A stretch of 10,939 nucleotides of DNA from Chlorobium sp. (GCA_026193435.1 JAPHUN010000204.1:1-10939), one strand, 5' to 3'; shown: positions 1-8,704, counted from the first letter of the stretch. Notes: generated from the sequence alone by a model not told the origin. Program-made: numbers and translations.

Positions 1-816
1 AATAGGTGTCGGAGCCTCGACATGAGCATCAGGCAGCCATGTATGGAAAGGAAACATCGGCACCTTGATGGCAAAACCTATAAACAGTACTATAAAGGCT
101 GCGTAACGCCATCCGGTGCTCTCCGGGCCTAAAATCGACCCCGGAATGTAATTTTCCTGACTGGCCATGGCAACCATGCTGAAAGTGTGATTGCCGGTAA
201 GCGGATCGATGACACTGAAATAGAGACCGATCATGACAAGCAGCATGAAAACGGAGCCGAAAAGCGTGTAGAGGAAAAACTTGATTGCGGCGTACTCCCT
301 GTTCGGACCTCCCCAGATGCCGATGAGGAAGTACATGGGAAGAAGCATGAGTTCCCAGAAAACATAGAAAAGGAAGAAGTCAAGGGCCACAAAGCAGCCC
401 ATCATTGCGGTACTGAGAATATTGTACAGAATGAAATAGCCTTTCACCTGCTTTTTGATTGTCCAGCTTGAAAGAACCGCGATAATGGAGATCAATGCCG
501 TCAGAAGCACCATGGTAATTGAGATTCCGTCGACTCCGAGGAAGTACTCGATATTGAGCGCTCCGAAGTCACCCAGGTCGAGCGTAATCCAGGGAAGCCT
601 CTCGACAAGCTGGAAGGCCCCGTTGAGCGAACCGTCAGCTGCAGCAGTGATACCCGGTAGAGAGGGATCATAACCCTGCCAGATCAGAACCGCAAGCCCT
701 CCCTGAGCCAGAGCAGCGAGCAGTGAAACGATCCGAATGATCTGTTTTTGCGATGAAGGCACTGCCAGAATTATCAGTCCAGCTATGATCGGCAGAAATA
801 CAATTAAACTCAGCAT
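1..816 (-). CDS. nuoM: NDH-1 subunit M (NuoM/NdhD), 5' part, cut by the left window edge
   Basis: Antiporter-like proton-pumping subunit of the complex I membrane arm. The first 272 codons are visible, about half of the roughly 500 residues usual for NuoM; the frame is open to base 1. The ATG at 816 begins a protein starting MLSLIVFLPI. The segment YVFWELMLLPMYFLIG (151-166) carries the conserved transmembrane-helix-5 glutamate (E155). IKVPMFPFHTWLPDAHVEAP (250-269) carries the conserved helix-7 lysine (K251) and is a signature of NuoM-type subunits. Several hydrophobic helices flank these motifs. A purine-rich AGAGAAG lies directly before the ATG, closer than a usual ribosome binding site. 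It follows nuoL after 59 bp, the normal L-M order. The C-terminal half and any nuoN lie outside the window. Confidence 0.95.
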   Translation of the reverse strand, partial: MLSLIVFLPIIAGLIILAVPSSQKQIIRIVSLLAALAQGGLAVLIWQGYDPSLPGITAAADGSLNGAFQLVERLPWITLDLGDFGALNIEYFLGVDGISITMVLLTALISIIAVLSSWTIKKQVKGYFILYNILSTAMMGCFVALDFFLFYVFWELMLLPMYFLIGIWGGPNREYAAIKFFLYTLFGSVFMLLVMIGLYFSVIDPLTGNHTFSMVAMASQENYIPGSILGPESTGWRYAAFIVLFIGFAIKVPMFPFHTWLPDAHVEAPTPI

Positions 817-875
817 CTTCTCTTATCTGTTGTTTTCAGAGTAAATAAAATCTCAAGACTCAACACATTGACAGA

Positions 876-3164
876 CTACAGCAGTTGCACGTAGTAGTAA
901 ACGATATATCCCGTCACCACCAGAAGCGCCATGACAAGATAGGTTTGCACCTTTCCGGTCTGAATTTTTTTCATGGCGGCACCGGAAGTCTGCACGAAAA
1001 AGGCGGTAAAATTCACCAGACCGTCGACGACATAGTGATCGAAACCGCCGCTCGCAGAACCGAATTTCCTGATCGTGGCACCGACTCCATTAACGAGGCC
1101 GTCAACAATATTGCGGTCAAACCATGAAAGCAGATTCGCTATGAGCAACGATCCCTTGATGACAGTAGCGTCATAGATCTCATCCCAGTACCACTTGTTG
1201 AAAGAATAGAGGTAGAGCGGCCGGATACGCTGTGCGGTTTTTTCAGGATTGATGAAACCGAAGGCATACACGATAAGCGCAAGACCTATACCCAGAGCAA
1301 CCATGATACTGGAATACATGATAGCCGGATCGTGGTTTTCATGAGCCGCGTGAGCTATTGCCGCCTGTCGTGGGTCGCTGAATACCGGGCCATGATGTTC
1401 CTCGCCGTTTTCCGCAGCGTGAGCATCTCCGTGCTCTGCTTCAACCGGAGTATGCGCGGCAACATGAGCAGCTTCTCCTTCATGCGGTTCTTCGCCATGC
1501 AGAACACCCGGGCTCTCTTCATGCGCCACCTCTTTCATGACCATGCCCGCTTCATGATGCACCGCAGTTCCGGATCCACTCATATCAGCAGCAACAACCG
1601 TTTCGGGTGTTTGCACAAGATGCATAAACCATCCTTTGGCGCCATCGAGCGGGTCGGGTGAAAATACCGCGAAAACCGAGAGTGAAGCAAGAATGACGAG
1701 AGGGAGCCTCATCGCCCACGGCACTTCATGCACCTCATGGTGACCGTGGTCGTCATGGCCGTGATGTTCGTCTGCCGGTTTAAGATGGGTCCTGCTTTTC
1801 CCGAAAAAGACAAGCCATATCTGTCGCCCCATATAAAATGCGGTCAGCATCGCCGAGAAAAAGCCAAGAACCGGAATAAGATAGTAGATGCCGCCACCCT
1901 CAACTTCAGCGAAACCCAGCGCACCGGCAAGAATGGCATCCTTGCTCATAAAACCGCTTGTCAGAGGCAATCCGGCAAGGGCCAAGGTCGCAATGGTAAA
2001 GGTAACGAAGGTCCATGGCATTTTTTTACTCAATCCGCCCATCCACCGCATGTCCTGCTCATGGTGCATGGCATGAATAATAGCGCCTGACCCGAGAAAA
2101 AGACAAGCCTTGAAGAATGCGTGAGTGAGCAGATGGAACAAAGCAGCCGAATATGCGCCGACGCCGAGGCCAAGCACCATATACCCGAGCTGTGAAACCG
2201 TCGAGTAGGCCAGTACTCTCTTGATATCATGCTGTGTAATCGCGATCGTTGCGGCCATGAACGCGGTAATCGCGCCGATAAAGGCTATGACGTGCAACGC
2301 GTCCGGGGTGAGAATAACAAATATTCTCGCGACAAAGTAAACGCCTGCAGCGACCATGGTTGCAGCATGGATAAGGGCTGAAACAGGTGTCGGACCTTCC
2401 ATGGCGTCAGGCAGCCAGACATGGAGCGGGAACTGAGCGGACTTACCTACACAGCCCATAAACAGAAGAATACCTGCTGCCGTAAGCCATGCCTGCGACA
2501 TATGAAAATCACCGGCTTTGATATGCTCATAGATCTCCTCATAGCCGAATGTGTGAAACTGAGAGTAGAGAATAAGAATTCCAAGCCACATACCTATATC
2601 GCCGACACGGTTGGTCAGAAAGGCTTTTTTCTGTGCATCTGCCGCGCTCTGCTTTTCAAAGAAAAAGCCGATCAGCAGGTATGAAGAAAGCCCGACAAGC
2701 TCCCAGAAAATATAGATGGAAAAGAGGTTGTCCGAGAGAACGATACCAAGCATCGAGAAGGTAAAGATTCCAAGATAGGCGAAATATCTCCCGTAGTATT
2801 TGTCTCCTGACATGTAGCCGGTTGAATAGAGATGCACAAGCAGACTGATGAGCGACACCATGGCAAGCATGATTGCCGTAAGGTTGTCGATCAGTATTCC
2901 CATCTTGATCTGTAAAGGGCCTACTCCGGGAACATCCCCGAAATCTATCCAGTTGAAATTCCAGGCGAGCCTGAACGAAGGATCGTAACCGATCACAATG
3001 ACATTCCAGAATATCCAGGCTGAAATGGCAAATGTCGCTCCCAGAATACCGACAGCCAGAAAATCACCGTTTCGCGGCATCCGACGGTTGAAAAAAATCA
3101 ACAGCACGAAGGAAAGCAGCGGAAGCAGGAGTACGATTATTGATAACTGGATCAAACTGTGCAT
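876..3164 (-). CDS. nuoL: NDH-1 subunit L (NuoL/NdhF) with histidine-rich insertions
   Basis: The largest antiporter-like subunit of the complex I membrane arm; it pumps protons and carries the lateral helix that braces the arm. With the ATG at 3164 it is 762 residues, against 613 in E. coli. Conserved pump residues are visible: E155 in FWELVGLSSYLLIGF, K241 in GKSAQFPLHVWLPDAMEGP, K352 in HAFFKACLFLGSG and K408 in SGFMSKD. The extra length lies mostly in a hydrophilic stretch after about residue 457, with a short His cluster (467-479) and a longer His/Glu/Ala-rich segment (about 536-611), before the C-terminal helices. An upstream in-frame TTG at 3200 would add 12 residues. I prefer the ATG because the family typically starts close to the first hydrophobic helix, and a TAAAGG lies 13 bases before it. 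nuoK ends 51 bp upstream. Confidence 0.95.
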   Translation of the reverse strand: MHSLIQLSIIVLLLPLLSFVLLIFFNRRMPRNGDFLAVGILGATFAISAWIFWNVIVIGYDPSFRLAWNFNWIDFGDVPGVGPLQIKMGILIDNLTAIMLAMVSLISLLVHLYSTGYMSGDKYYGRYFAYLGIFTFSMLGIVLSDNLFSIYIFWELVGLSSYLLIGFFFEKQSAADAQKKAFLTNRVGDIGMWLGILILYSQFHTFGYEEIYEHIKAGDFHMSQAWLTAAGILLFMGCVGKSAQFPLHVWLPDAMEGPTPVSALIHAATMVAAGVYFVARIFVILTPDALHVIAFIGAITAFMAATIAITQHDIKRVLAYSTVSQLGYMVLGLGVGAYSAALFHLLTHAFFKACLFLGSGAIIHAMHHEQDMRWMGGLSKKMPWTFVTFTIATLALAGLPLTSGFMSKDAILAGALGFAEVEGGGIYYLIPVLGFFSAMLTAFYMGRQIWLVFFGKSRTHLKPADEHHGHDDHGHHEVHEVPWAMRLPLVILASLSVFAVFSPDPLDGAKGWFMHLVQTPETVVAADMSGSGTAVHHEAGMVMKEVAHEESPGVLHGEEPHEGEAAHVAAHTPVEAEHGDAHAAENGEEHHGPVFSDPRQAAIAHAAHENHDPAIMYSSIMVALGIGLALIVYAFGFINPEKTAQRIRPLYLYSFNKWYWDEIYDATVIKGSLLIANLLSWFDRNIVDGLVNGVGATIRKFGSASGGFDHYVVDGLVNFTAFFVQTSGAAMKKIQTGKVQTYLVMALLVVTGYIVYYYVQLL

Positions 3165-3215
3165 AATATCTTGGATACCTTTACAGAAACTATGGAACAA
3201 CGTTCCCGTTACAGC

Positions 3216-3533
3216 TTACTCTTTCATTGAATCAATACTGGAAACATCCACAGTATTGAACGTTTTATAAATATTGATGATAATAGCCAGGGCGATTGCG
3301 GCTTCCGCAGCAGCCAGCACGATGACAAACAGGCTGAACATCACTCCCTCCATGCCCCCGTTGTATTTTGAAAAAGCGAGGAAATTGATATTTGCCGCAT
3401 TGAGAATCAGCTCCACTCCCATCAGCACCACAATGGCGTTCTTCCTGGTCACGACGGCAAAAAGACCCAGACCGAACAGTATCGCGGAGATAATCAGATA
3501 GTGATTCAGACCGACTGTAGAGAAAAAATCCAT
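3216..3533 (-). CDS. nuoK: NDH-1 subunit K (NuoK/NdhE)
   Basis: Small membrane-arm subunit related to MrpC, with three transmembrane helices; it sits in the proton path between NuoJ and NuoN. The protein is 105 residues, close to the usual 100. The two buried glutamates essential in E. coli NuoK are recognisable: E41 in GVELILNAANIN and E77 in LAAAEAAIALAI. The ATG at 3533 lies 7 bp after the nuoJ stop. A longer in-frame version from a TTG at 3581 would overlap nuoJ and add 16 residues (MPGLINP...) not typical of the family, so I reject it. The ribosome binding site is weak, which suggests translation coupled to nuoJ. The last 20 or so residues are a polar tail. Confidence 0.95.
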   Translation of the reverse strand: MDFFSTVGLNHYLIISAILFGLGLFAVVTRKNAIVVLMGVELILNAANINFLAFSKYNGGMEGVMFSLFVIVLAAAEAAIALAIIINIYKTFNTVDVSSIDSMKE

Positions 3534-3540
3534 AGTATGA

Positions 3541-4065
3541 TTACTTGTCGTTGGTTTTACCGGGTTTATCAAACCTGGCAAGAAATGCCGCGCCTATAAG
3601 AGCAAGGAGCAGCAGTATCGAAACCATTTCAAAAGGAAGCACGTACCGTGACATAGTCTCAAAACCGATCTTTTCCACCACACTCCCCTGCAACTGAACC
3701 GTAGAGGTAAACCACTCCGCTCTTGCCACAAATGTATAGATAAGACCGCCTGTTATCGAGAGAAGCAAAACAATTCCAGGAAGTATATTCAAGACGTCAG
3801 TTTTCAGATCGGTCATCATGATCTTGTTGGTGAACATGACACCGAAAAGCAGAAGAACCAGAATACCTCCGACATACACCATGATCTGGGTTACCGCAAT
3901 AAAGTCGGCGCTCAGAAAAACATAGAGGGCCGCGACGCCAAAAAAGGTGAAAAGCAGCGAGAAAGCCGAATAGATAATATTTCTTGAAAAGACCACGAAA
4001 GCTGCAGAAAACACCGTAACTGCCGCAAAAAGGTAAAAAATCACTGTATAGGTCGTATTCGTCAT
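3541..4065 (-). CDS. nuoJ: NDH-1 subunit J (NuoJ/NdhG)
   Basis: Membrane-arm subunit of five predicted helices, 174 residues, similar in length to E. coli NuoJ. The diagnostic segment ADFIAVTQIMVYVGGILVL (53-71) corresponds to helix 3, which changes conformation during turnover in complex I structures; Y64 and the following GG are in it. The ATG at 4065 is preceded by GAGTG about nine bases upstream, a modest ribosome binding site. It lies 29 bp after nuoI and is followed within 7 bp by nuoK, the standard I-J-K order. The C-terminus is short and charged. Nothing looks broken. Confidence 0.95.
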   Translation of the reverse strand: MTNTTYTVIFYLFAAVTVFSAAFVVFSRNIIYSAFSLLFTFFGVAALYVFLSADFIAVTQIMVYVGGILVLLLFGVMFTNKIMMTDLKTDVLNILPGIVLLLSITGGLIYTFVARAEWFTSTVQLQGSVVEKIGFETMSRYVLPFEMVSILLLLALIGAAFLARFDKPGKTNDK

Positions 4066-4094
4066 GTGTTATACACTCATTAGTGTTGTAGCTT

Positions 4095-4715
4095 TCACGT
4101 TGTAGCGTTTTTCGCCGGGGCTGCTTTGGGCGCAGGTTTCGGTTTAGGCGCCGGGGCGGCCTTTTTTTCTTCTTCAAGCTTCTTTCTTTTCGCTTCGGCT
4201 TCCAGCTTCGTCAGGTTGCCGAAGTGGTAGATCATGTTCTCTCGACGGAATTCAGAGAAATCACTGACCTGTGTATGGTAGAGGCATTCTGTCGGACAGA
4301 CAGCCGAACAGATGCCACAGGTCATACACTGCGCCACATCAATATCAAACACAGGCACCCAGAATTTTTTCTGTTGTCCGCCTGAAGTCTTTCCGCAGAC
4401 CGCGAGGTCATCCTTGGTGACCTTTATGGTTTCCATCATGATACAGTCGATAGGACAGGCCCTCACACACTGACCGCATCCTATACAGTCATCAATTTCA
4501 TTATAAAGACGATAGCGGCCAATTTCAGGGGTGGGGATCGCCTCTCTCGGATACTGAAGAGTAACCAGACCGTCAACCTGATTGAAATAGTTCTCTTCAT
4601 CGATACCAGCATCACCTTTTCTCTTGACGGCATTGAAAAAATGACGCAAGGTAATACCCATTCCAGTCAGAATGCTTGTTACACTGTTACCTATATCCCT
4701 GAAATACTCACTCAT
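4095..4715 (-). CDS. nuoI: NDH-1 subunit I (NuoI/NdhI), two [4Fe-4S] ferredoxin domain with basic tail
   Basis: Carries the two tetranuclear clusters (N6a and N6b) that pass electrons to NuoB. Both CxxCxxCxxxCP motifs are complete: C77, C80, C83, C87 in DCIGCGQCVRACP and C130, C133, C136, C140 in CMTCGICSAVCPTECL. An N-terminal amphipathic region (about 1-45) fits the membrane-attached helix of the family. The last 37 or so residues (about 170-206) form a low-complexity tail rich in Lys, Ala, Glu and Pro (EEEKKAAPAPKPKPAP), absent from E. coli NuoI (180 residues). In an 11-subunit complex without NuoEFG this subunit is a likely electron entry point from ferredoxin; that is inference from cyanobacterial NDH-1. 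It starts 15 bp after the nuoH stop with a weak GAGAT ribosome binding site. Confidence 0.95.
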   Translation of the reverse strand: MSEYFRDIGNSVTSILTGMGITLRHFFNAVKRKGDAGIDEENYFNQVDGLVTLQYPREAIPTPEIGRYRLYNEIDDCIGCGQCVRACPIDCIMMETIKVTKDDLAVCGKTSGGQQKKFWVPVFDIDVAQCMTCGICSAVCPTECLYHTQVSDFSEFRRENMIYHFGNLTKLEAEAKRKKLEEEKKAAPAPKPKPAPKAAPAKNATT

Positions 4716-4730
4716 GATTATCTCTGAATC

Positions 4731-5807
4731 CTATTTGACATAAATCTCCCATATCGCCGTCAGAACGAATGCCACAAAGGCAAACGGGGTCAACACTTTC
4801 CAGCAGACATGCATCAGCTGATCAACTCGCAGCCTTGGAAGCGTCCATCTGAGCCACATCTGGATAAAAATGAAGAAGAAACCTTTCATGATGATCCAGA
4901 ATGCCCCCCATACGGGACCGGTTGTCCAGTCATTAAGCAACAGCGGGCCGATATTGGGAAACGGTGAATTCCAGCCTCCCAGGAAAACAATTGAAATGAT
5001 CGCTGAAACCATAAACATACTGGCATATTCCGCAAGAAAGATCACAGCGAATTTCATACCGCTGTACTCTGTGAAATAACCGGCAACAAGCTCGGATTCA
5101 GCTTCAGGTATATCAAAAGGAGCACGATTTGTCTCGGCAAGGGACGCGATAAAGTAGATAAGAAACGGAATCCAGGCGATAGGGTTCTGAAAAAGGAAAA
5201 AGTGCAGAAAACCATACTCGCCCTGCTGCAGAATAGTAAACTGCTGCATACTGAGTGTTCCTGCCATCATCACACCGCACAGAATGGCGATAGCCGCAGG
5301 AATCTCATAACTGACTATCTGGGCAACGCTTCGGATAGCTCCGTAAAGAGCCCACTTGTTGTTGGATCCCCAGCCGGCGGCAAGAATACCGACAACTTCA
5401 AGGGCGACAATTCCTATAGCATAGAAGAGACCCACATTGAGATCAGCACCGATAAACGCGGGGCCGAAAGGAAGTACGGCAAAAGCAAGAAATGAACCGA
5501 CAAAAAGAATTCCGGGGCCGATGACAAAAAGAAACTTGTCAGCTGACTTGTTGACAATATCCTCCTTCTGAAGCAGTTTCAGAATATCGGCAAGAGTCTG
5601 AAGAATCCCCCATTTACCGACCTCCATCGGACCAAGCCTGTCCTGCATGAACGCGGAAATCTTTCTCTCTCCGTAAACACCGTATGTCAAAGCGTAGAGC
5701 GCTATAAATACGAGAGGAAGAGCTGCTACAATAACAAGACCGACAGGCAGCCCAAAAAGGGAAAACTCAGAGAGAGCATCAGACCAGACATTGAGACTTG
5801 TACTCAT
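4731..5807 (-). CDS. nuoH: NDH-1 subunit H (NuoH/NdhA)
   Basis: Membrane subunit that joins the quinone chamber to the proton-pumping arm, 358 residues, about eight helices. Signatures seen: [16 protein letters not shown] (45-60) near the quinone-channel entrance and [20 protein letters not shown] (225-244), followed by TEYSGMKFA with the conserved acidic residues of the E-channel. The ATG at 5807 overlaps the nuoD stop as ATGA. A near-perfect Shine-Dalgarno, GGGAGGTGG, ends four bases before this ATG inside the end of nuoD and is the strongest in the operon. In E. coli nuoE, F and G would lie between these two genes; here there is no room for them. Confidence 0.97.
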   Translation of the reverse strand: MSTSLNVWSDALSEFSLFGLPVGLVIVAALPLVFIALYALTYGVYGERKISAFMQDRLGPMEVGKWGILQTLADILKLLQKEDIVNKSADKFLFVIGPGILFVGSFLAFAVLPFGPAFIGADLNVGLFYAIGIVALEVVGILAAGWGSNNKWALYGAIRSVAQIVSYEIPAAIAILCGVMMAGTLSMQQFTILQQGEYGFLHFFLFQNPIAWIPFLIYFIASLAETNRAPFDIPEAESELVAGYFTEYSGMKFAVIFLAEYASMFMVSAIISIVFLGGWNSPFPNIGPLLLNDWTTGPVWGAFWIIMKGFFFIFIQMWLRWTLPRLRVDQLMHVCWKVLTPFAFVAFVLTAIWEIYVK

Positions 5808-7006
5808 CGGTCCACCTCCCCGAGAACGATATCGATGCTGCCTATAATTGCAACGAGGTCAGGGATAAGCTGTCCGAGAGAGAGCTCTTTCATGGCTGAC
5901 AGGTTCACGAAACATGATGACCGGGCCTTGCATCGGAGAGGTTTGGTTGATTTCCCGTCGCTGATGATATAAAAACCAAGCTCACCCCGCGGGTTCTCAG
6001 CCCGACCGTATACCTCGCCTGCCTTCGGCCTGATCCTTTTCGGAATAGCCGACCTTGGATCGAAGCCCTCTTCTTCAGGCATCTTATCCAGACACTGCTC
6101 AATTATGTTGAGACTTTCCTCAATCTCAAGCGCCCGCACAACATGGCGGGAGAGGCTGTCGCCGATATCAGAGAATTTTCCGTCAGGGACACAGACCTTG
6201 AAATCAAGCTCAGGATAAACAGAATATCCGTCAACCCTTCTGAGATCCCACTCGACACCGGATCCGCGAAGCATCGGTCCGGACCACCCGTAATTGATAG
6301 CGACATCGGCAGGCATCATTCCGACACCTTTCGTACGTTTTACGAAAATCTCGTTCTCTGTAAGAAGCTTTTGTAACTCAAGCGCTTTCGGCCTGAAATA
6401 TTTCACAAATTCCAAGGTTCGATGGGCAAAGTCCTTCGGGAAATCATAAGCAACCCCACCAATCAGAATGTAGTTGTACAACATCCTCGCTCCCGAGGTC
6501 CACTCAAGAAGGTTCAGCATGTGTTCCCGATCACGGAAACAGAAAAGAAAGGGTGTAAACGCTCCAAGGTCAATAGCATAGGTGCCAATAGCCACAAGAT
6601 GAGATGCGATTCGGTTTATCTCGGAGACAATGACACGCATGAACTCGACACGCCTCGGAATCTCGATATCAAGCAACTTTTCCACGGCGATACAGTAGGC
6701 GAAATCGTTGTTCATGGAAGCAAGGTAGTCCATTCTGTCCACGAAAGGCACGATGCCGGGATAGTCAACCATTTCGGCATGCTTTTCAAAACAGCGATGA
6801 AGGTAACCGAGATACGGTTCAGCCTCGATAACAACCTCGCCATCCGTCTTGCATTCAAGCCTGAGCACACCATGTGTTGACGGGTGCTGGGGTCCCATAT
6901 TCAGGATCATTTCCTCACTCGACAGGTCTTTTTCTACAATAACCCTGTTTTCGCCCTGCGGGGTAACCCTGATCGATGAATGTTCCGCCTTTCCCAACTC
7001 CTGCAT
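5804..7006 (-). CDS. nuoD: NDH-1 subunit D (NuoD/NdhH, 49-kDa homologue)
   Basis: Forms the quinone-reduction site together with NuoB. It is a separate 400-residue protein, not the fused NuoCD of E. coli. [14 protein letters not shown] (38-51) contains the histidine that contacts the quinone headgroup (H45 by alignment from memory), and [10 protein letters not shown] (92-101) contains its tyrosine partner (Y94). [10 protein letters not shown] (67-76), the internal [15 protein letters not shown] and the terminal [18 protein letters not shown] are family hallmarks. The ATG at 7006 is the first start after an in-frame TAA 15 bases upstream. No clear Shine-Dalgarno is seen there. It follows nuoC by 44 bp and overlaps nuoH by four bases. 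Confidence 0.97.
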   Translation of the reverse strand: MQELGKAEHSSIRVTPQGENRVIVEKDLSSEEMILNMGPQHPSTHGVLRLECKTDGEVVIEAEPYLGYLHRCFEKHAEMVDYPGIVPFVDRMDYLASMNNDFAYCIAVEKLLDIEIPRRVEFMRVIVSEINRIASHLVAIGTYAIDLGAFTPFLFCFRDREHMLNLLEWTSGARMLYNYILIGGVAYDFPKDFAHRTLEFVKYFRPKALELQKLLTENEIFVKRTKGVGMMPADVAINYGWSGPMLRGSGVEWDLRRVDGYSVYPELDFKVCVPDGKFSDIGDSLSRHVVRALEIEESLNIIEQCLDKMPEEEGFDPRSAIPKRIRPKAGEVYGRAENPRGELGFYIISDGKSTKPLRCKARSSCFVNLSAMKELSLGQLIPDLVAIIGSIDIVLGEVDR

Positions 7007-7050
7007 GTGTCGTCGCGTTTACAACTTTTGAATATCTATCGCCGTCTGTG

Positions 7051-7578
7051 TCAATTCGGAACCTTGATTCCATGATAAGACTCCTGCACCACGTAATCCT
7101 TGCGCAGAGGATAACCTGTCCAGTCTTCAGGACAGAGAATTCGCCTCAGATCAGGATGGCCGCTGAACGTCATACCATACATATCAAACGCCTCCCTCTC
7201 ATGCCAGTCTGCTGTTTTCCATACCCTCGCCACGGAAGGAATCACACCATCCTCCCTGTCACAGTAAACCTTAACGGCTATTTTATGAGCATGCACCCCT
7301 ACTGATTCAAGGTTACAAACGATCCCGAGCTTACCCTCTTCAGGGTAATCAACTCCTGACAGACAGGCCATGTAGTTACATCGCAGTTTCGGGTCGTCCC
7401 GTAAAAACAGAGCGATTTCCCTCCAGCGTTCAGTCTGCAGCACCTCGAAAAAGGGCATAAACGGATTTTCATCCAAAGCCGATACCGCATCAGGAAATGC
7501 CGCATGGACTATCTCCCAAAGAGCAAGAGCAGCTTCAACCTCTTGTGACCTCGATACGCTTTCCTGTGATTCTCCCAT
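7051..7578 (-). CDS. nuoC: NDH-1 subunit C (NuoC/NdhJ, 30-kDa homologue)
   Basis: Structural subunit of the connecting arm, 175 residues, with no cofactor expected. The family signature is clear in the C-terminal third: WHEREAFDMYGMTFSGHPDL, then RRILCPEDWTGYPLRKDY. The N-terminal 20 or so residues are polar and variable. I choose the ATG at 7578; an in-frame TTG three codons upstream (7587) is possible but has no better ribosome binding site. It lies 23 bp after the nuoB stop and 44 bp before nuoD. A separate nuoC and nuoD is the arrangement of cyanobacteria, Thermus and many other bacteria. Confidence 0.95.
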   Translation of the reverse strand: MGESQESVSRSQEVEAALALWEIVHAAFPDAVSALDENPFMPFFEVLQTERWREIALFLRDDPKLRCNYMACLSGVDYPEEGKLGIVCNLESVGVHAHKIAVKVYCDREDGVIPSVARVWKTADWHEREAFDMYGMTFSGHPDLRRILCPEDWTGYPLRKDYVVQESYHGIKVPN

Positions 7579-7601
7579 CTGGAACAAACGTGAAATAATA
7601 G

Positions 7602-8174
7602 TTATGACGCCATCGCGCCTTTGCGTGCATCCTCTATAAGCTGGCCCGGATCGACATTTTTCTCTTCAAGCTTTTTCAAAGCCTCGACACGTGAAATACC
7701 TATCTGCTCCATACGGATCAGCTCCTGAACCTTCATAAGACCACCGATAAGCGCTTCGGGTCTCGGAGGACATCCTGGAACATAGACATCTACCGGAATA
7801 ATCCGGTCTACACCTTTCAACACATGGTAACCATGCTTCCAGTATGGCCCGCCGCAATTGGAACAACTACCCATTGAAAGTACATATCGTGGTTCCGGCA
7901 TCTGCTCATACAGGCGAATAACTCTTTCCGCCATCTTCATGGTAACCGTTCCGGCAACGATCATCAGATCTGATTGGCGTGGAGATGATCTCGGAAAAAT
8001 ACCAAAGCGCTCCAGATCATAGTTAGAGGCGTTGGTCGCCATCATCTCGATAGCACAACAGGCAAGCCCGAACCCCATAGGCCAAAGCGAAGAAAGACGC
8101 GCCCAGTTCAGGACATTGTCAACAGATGTGACCAGAACGTTATGATTCGATATTTTTGCGTCAAGTAATCCCAT
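7602..8174 (-). CDS. nuoB: NDH-1 subunit B (NuoB/NdhK, PSST homologue), cluster N2
   Basis: Holds the terminal [4Fe-4S] cluster N2, which reduces quinone at the NuoB-NuoD interface. The expected ligands are all present: the tandem C39-C40 in [13 protein letters not shown]104 in [12 protein letters not shown] and C135 in [11 protein letters not shown]. An extra cysteine, C107, sits in the third ligand loop where many homologues have Ser or Thr. Length is 190 residues, with a charged C-terminal extension (about 155-190). The ATG at 8174 is the first after an in-frame TAA; AAGAAGG lies only one base before it, an unusually short spacing. nuoA ends 26 bp upstream. Confidence 0.97.
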   Translation of the reverse strand: MGLLDAKISNHNVLVTSVDNVLNWARLSSLWPMGFGLACCAIEMMATNASNYDLERFGIFPRSSPRQSDLMIVAGTVTMKMAERVIRLYEQMPEPRYVLSMGSCSNCGGPYWKHGYHVLKGVDRIIPVDVYVPGCPPRPEALIGGLMKVQELIRMEQIGISRVEALKKLEEKNVDPGQLIEDARKGAMAS

Positions 8175-8200
8175 ACCTTCTTATGCTTATATATTATGCA

Positions 8201-8629
8201 TCAGGAAACAACCTGCGACTCATCCTCTTCGAGAACCGGCATTTTTGGAATATTCGGCGTCGGCCTTACCCAGTCCAGATCACCTTTTACCCATGCGTAG
8301 ACAAGACCGATAACGAGAATACCGGCAAAAACAAGCGCCTCTATCAGGGCAAACTCGCCAAGCTGCTTGAAAACCGTGGCCCAGGGAAAAAGAAATACGA
8401 CTTCGACATCGAAAATTATGAAGATCAGAGCTACAACGTAGAAACGGATATTGAATTTCACCCATGCGGAACCCACAGCCTCCTCACCGCATTCATAGAT
8501 GGCGAGTTTTTCCGGATTGGGTCTGCTGGGGCGTAAAAGGCGGGCTGTCAGATATCCACCGACAACAAAGATGATACCGAGAAGAAGAAAAACAAAAACG
8601 GTGCCGAAATCACTCAACGTTTGGTCCAT
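8201..8629 (-). CDS. nuoA: NDH-1 subunit A (NuoA/NdhC)
   Basis: First gene of the complex I operon and a membrane subunit of three helices (about 9-31, 62-81 and 93-112) that packs against NuoH near the quinone channel. The loop YECGEE (45-50), with the cysteine used as a marker of active/deactive state in mitochondrial ND3, and [12 protein letters not shown] (73-84), with the conserved acidic residues, are both intact. It is 142 residues, with a short acidic C-terminal tail. The ATG at 8629 has no obvious Shine-Dalgarno. A 207-bp gap separates it from the next gene upstream, so the operon promoter most likely lies there. Confidence 0.96.
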   Translation of the reverse strand: MDQTLSDFGTVFVFLLLGIIFVVGGYLTARLLRPSRPNPEKLAIYECGEEAVGSAWVKFNIRFYVVALIFIIFDVEVVFLFPWATVFKQLGEFALIEALVFAGILVIGLVYAWVKGDLDWVRPTPNIPKMPVLEEDESQVVS

Positions 8630-8704
8630 AACAATAATATTGACGTTGATATCCGTGGCTTATGATATACTGAAATATCGAACCTCTAACAAGTGCGCCC
8701 AATA

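Noticed and set aside
817..875. Gap between nuoL and nuoM examined for a terminator or internal promoter
   Set aside because: No stable hairpin with a T-run and no good promoter hexamers are seen in these 59 bp; the two genes are most simply in one transcript.
1332..2090. His-rich DNA in nuoL viewed as a possible tandem repeat or foreign insertion
   Set aside because: The repetition is only of codons for His, Glu and Ala; I see no regular repeat unit, target duplications or frame disruption, so it is protein low-complexity and not a mobile element.
3797..4177. Lysine/arginine-rich open frame on the minus strand spanning the nuoI-nuoJ junction
   Set aside because: It is an alternative frame of the nuoI tail and the nuoJ start; both of those have clear homology and their own start and stop signals.
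6422..6880. 152-codon open frame on the plus strand
   Set aside because: It lies wholly opposite nuoD, whose protein is strongly conserved; the plus-strand product has no recognisable motif and is a shadow of biased codon use.
8640..8666. TTGACG followed by TATGAT on the plus strand, resembling a promoter
   Set aside because: The spacer is 15 bp and no plus-strand gene follows; it would drive antisense to the upstream cluster, with no further support.
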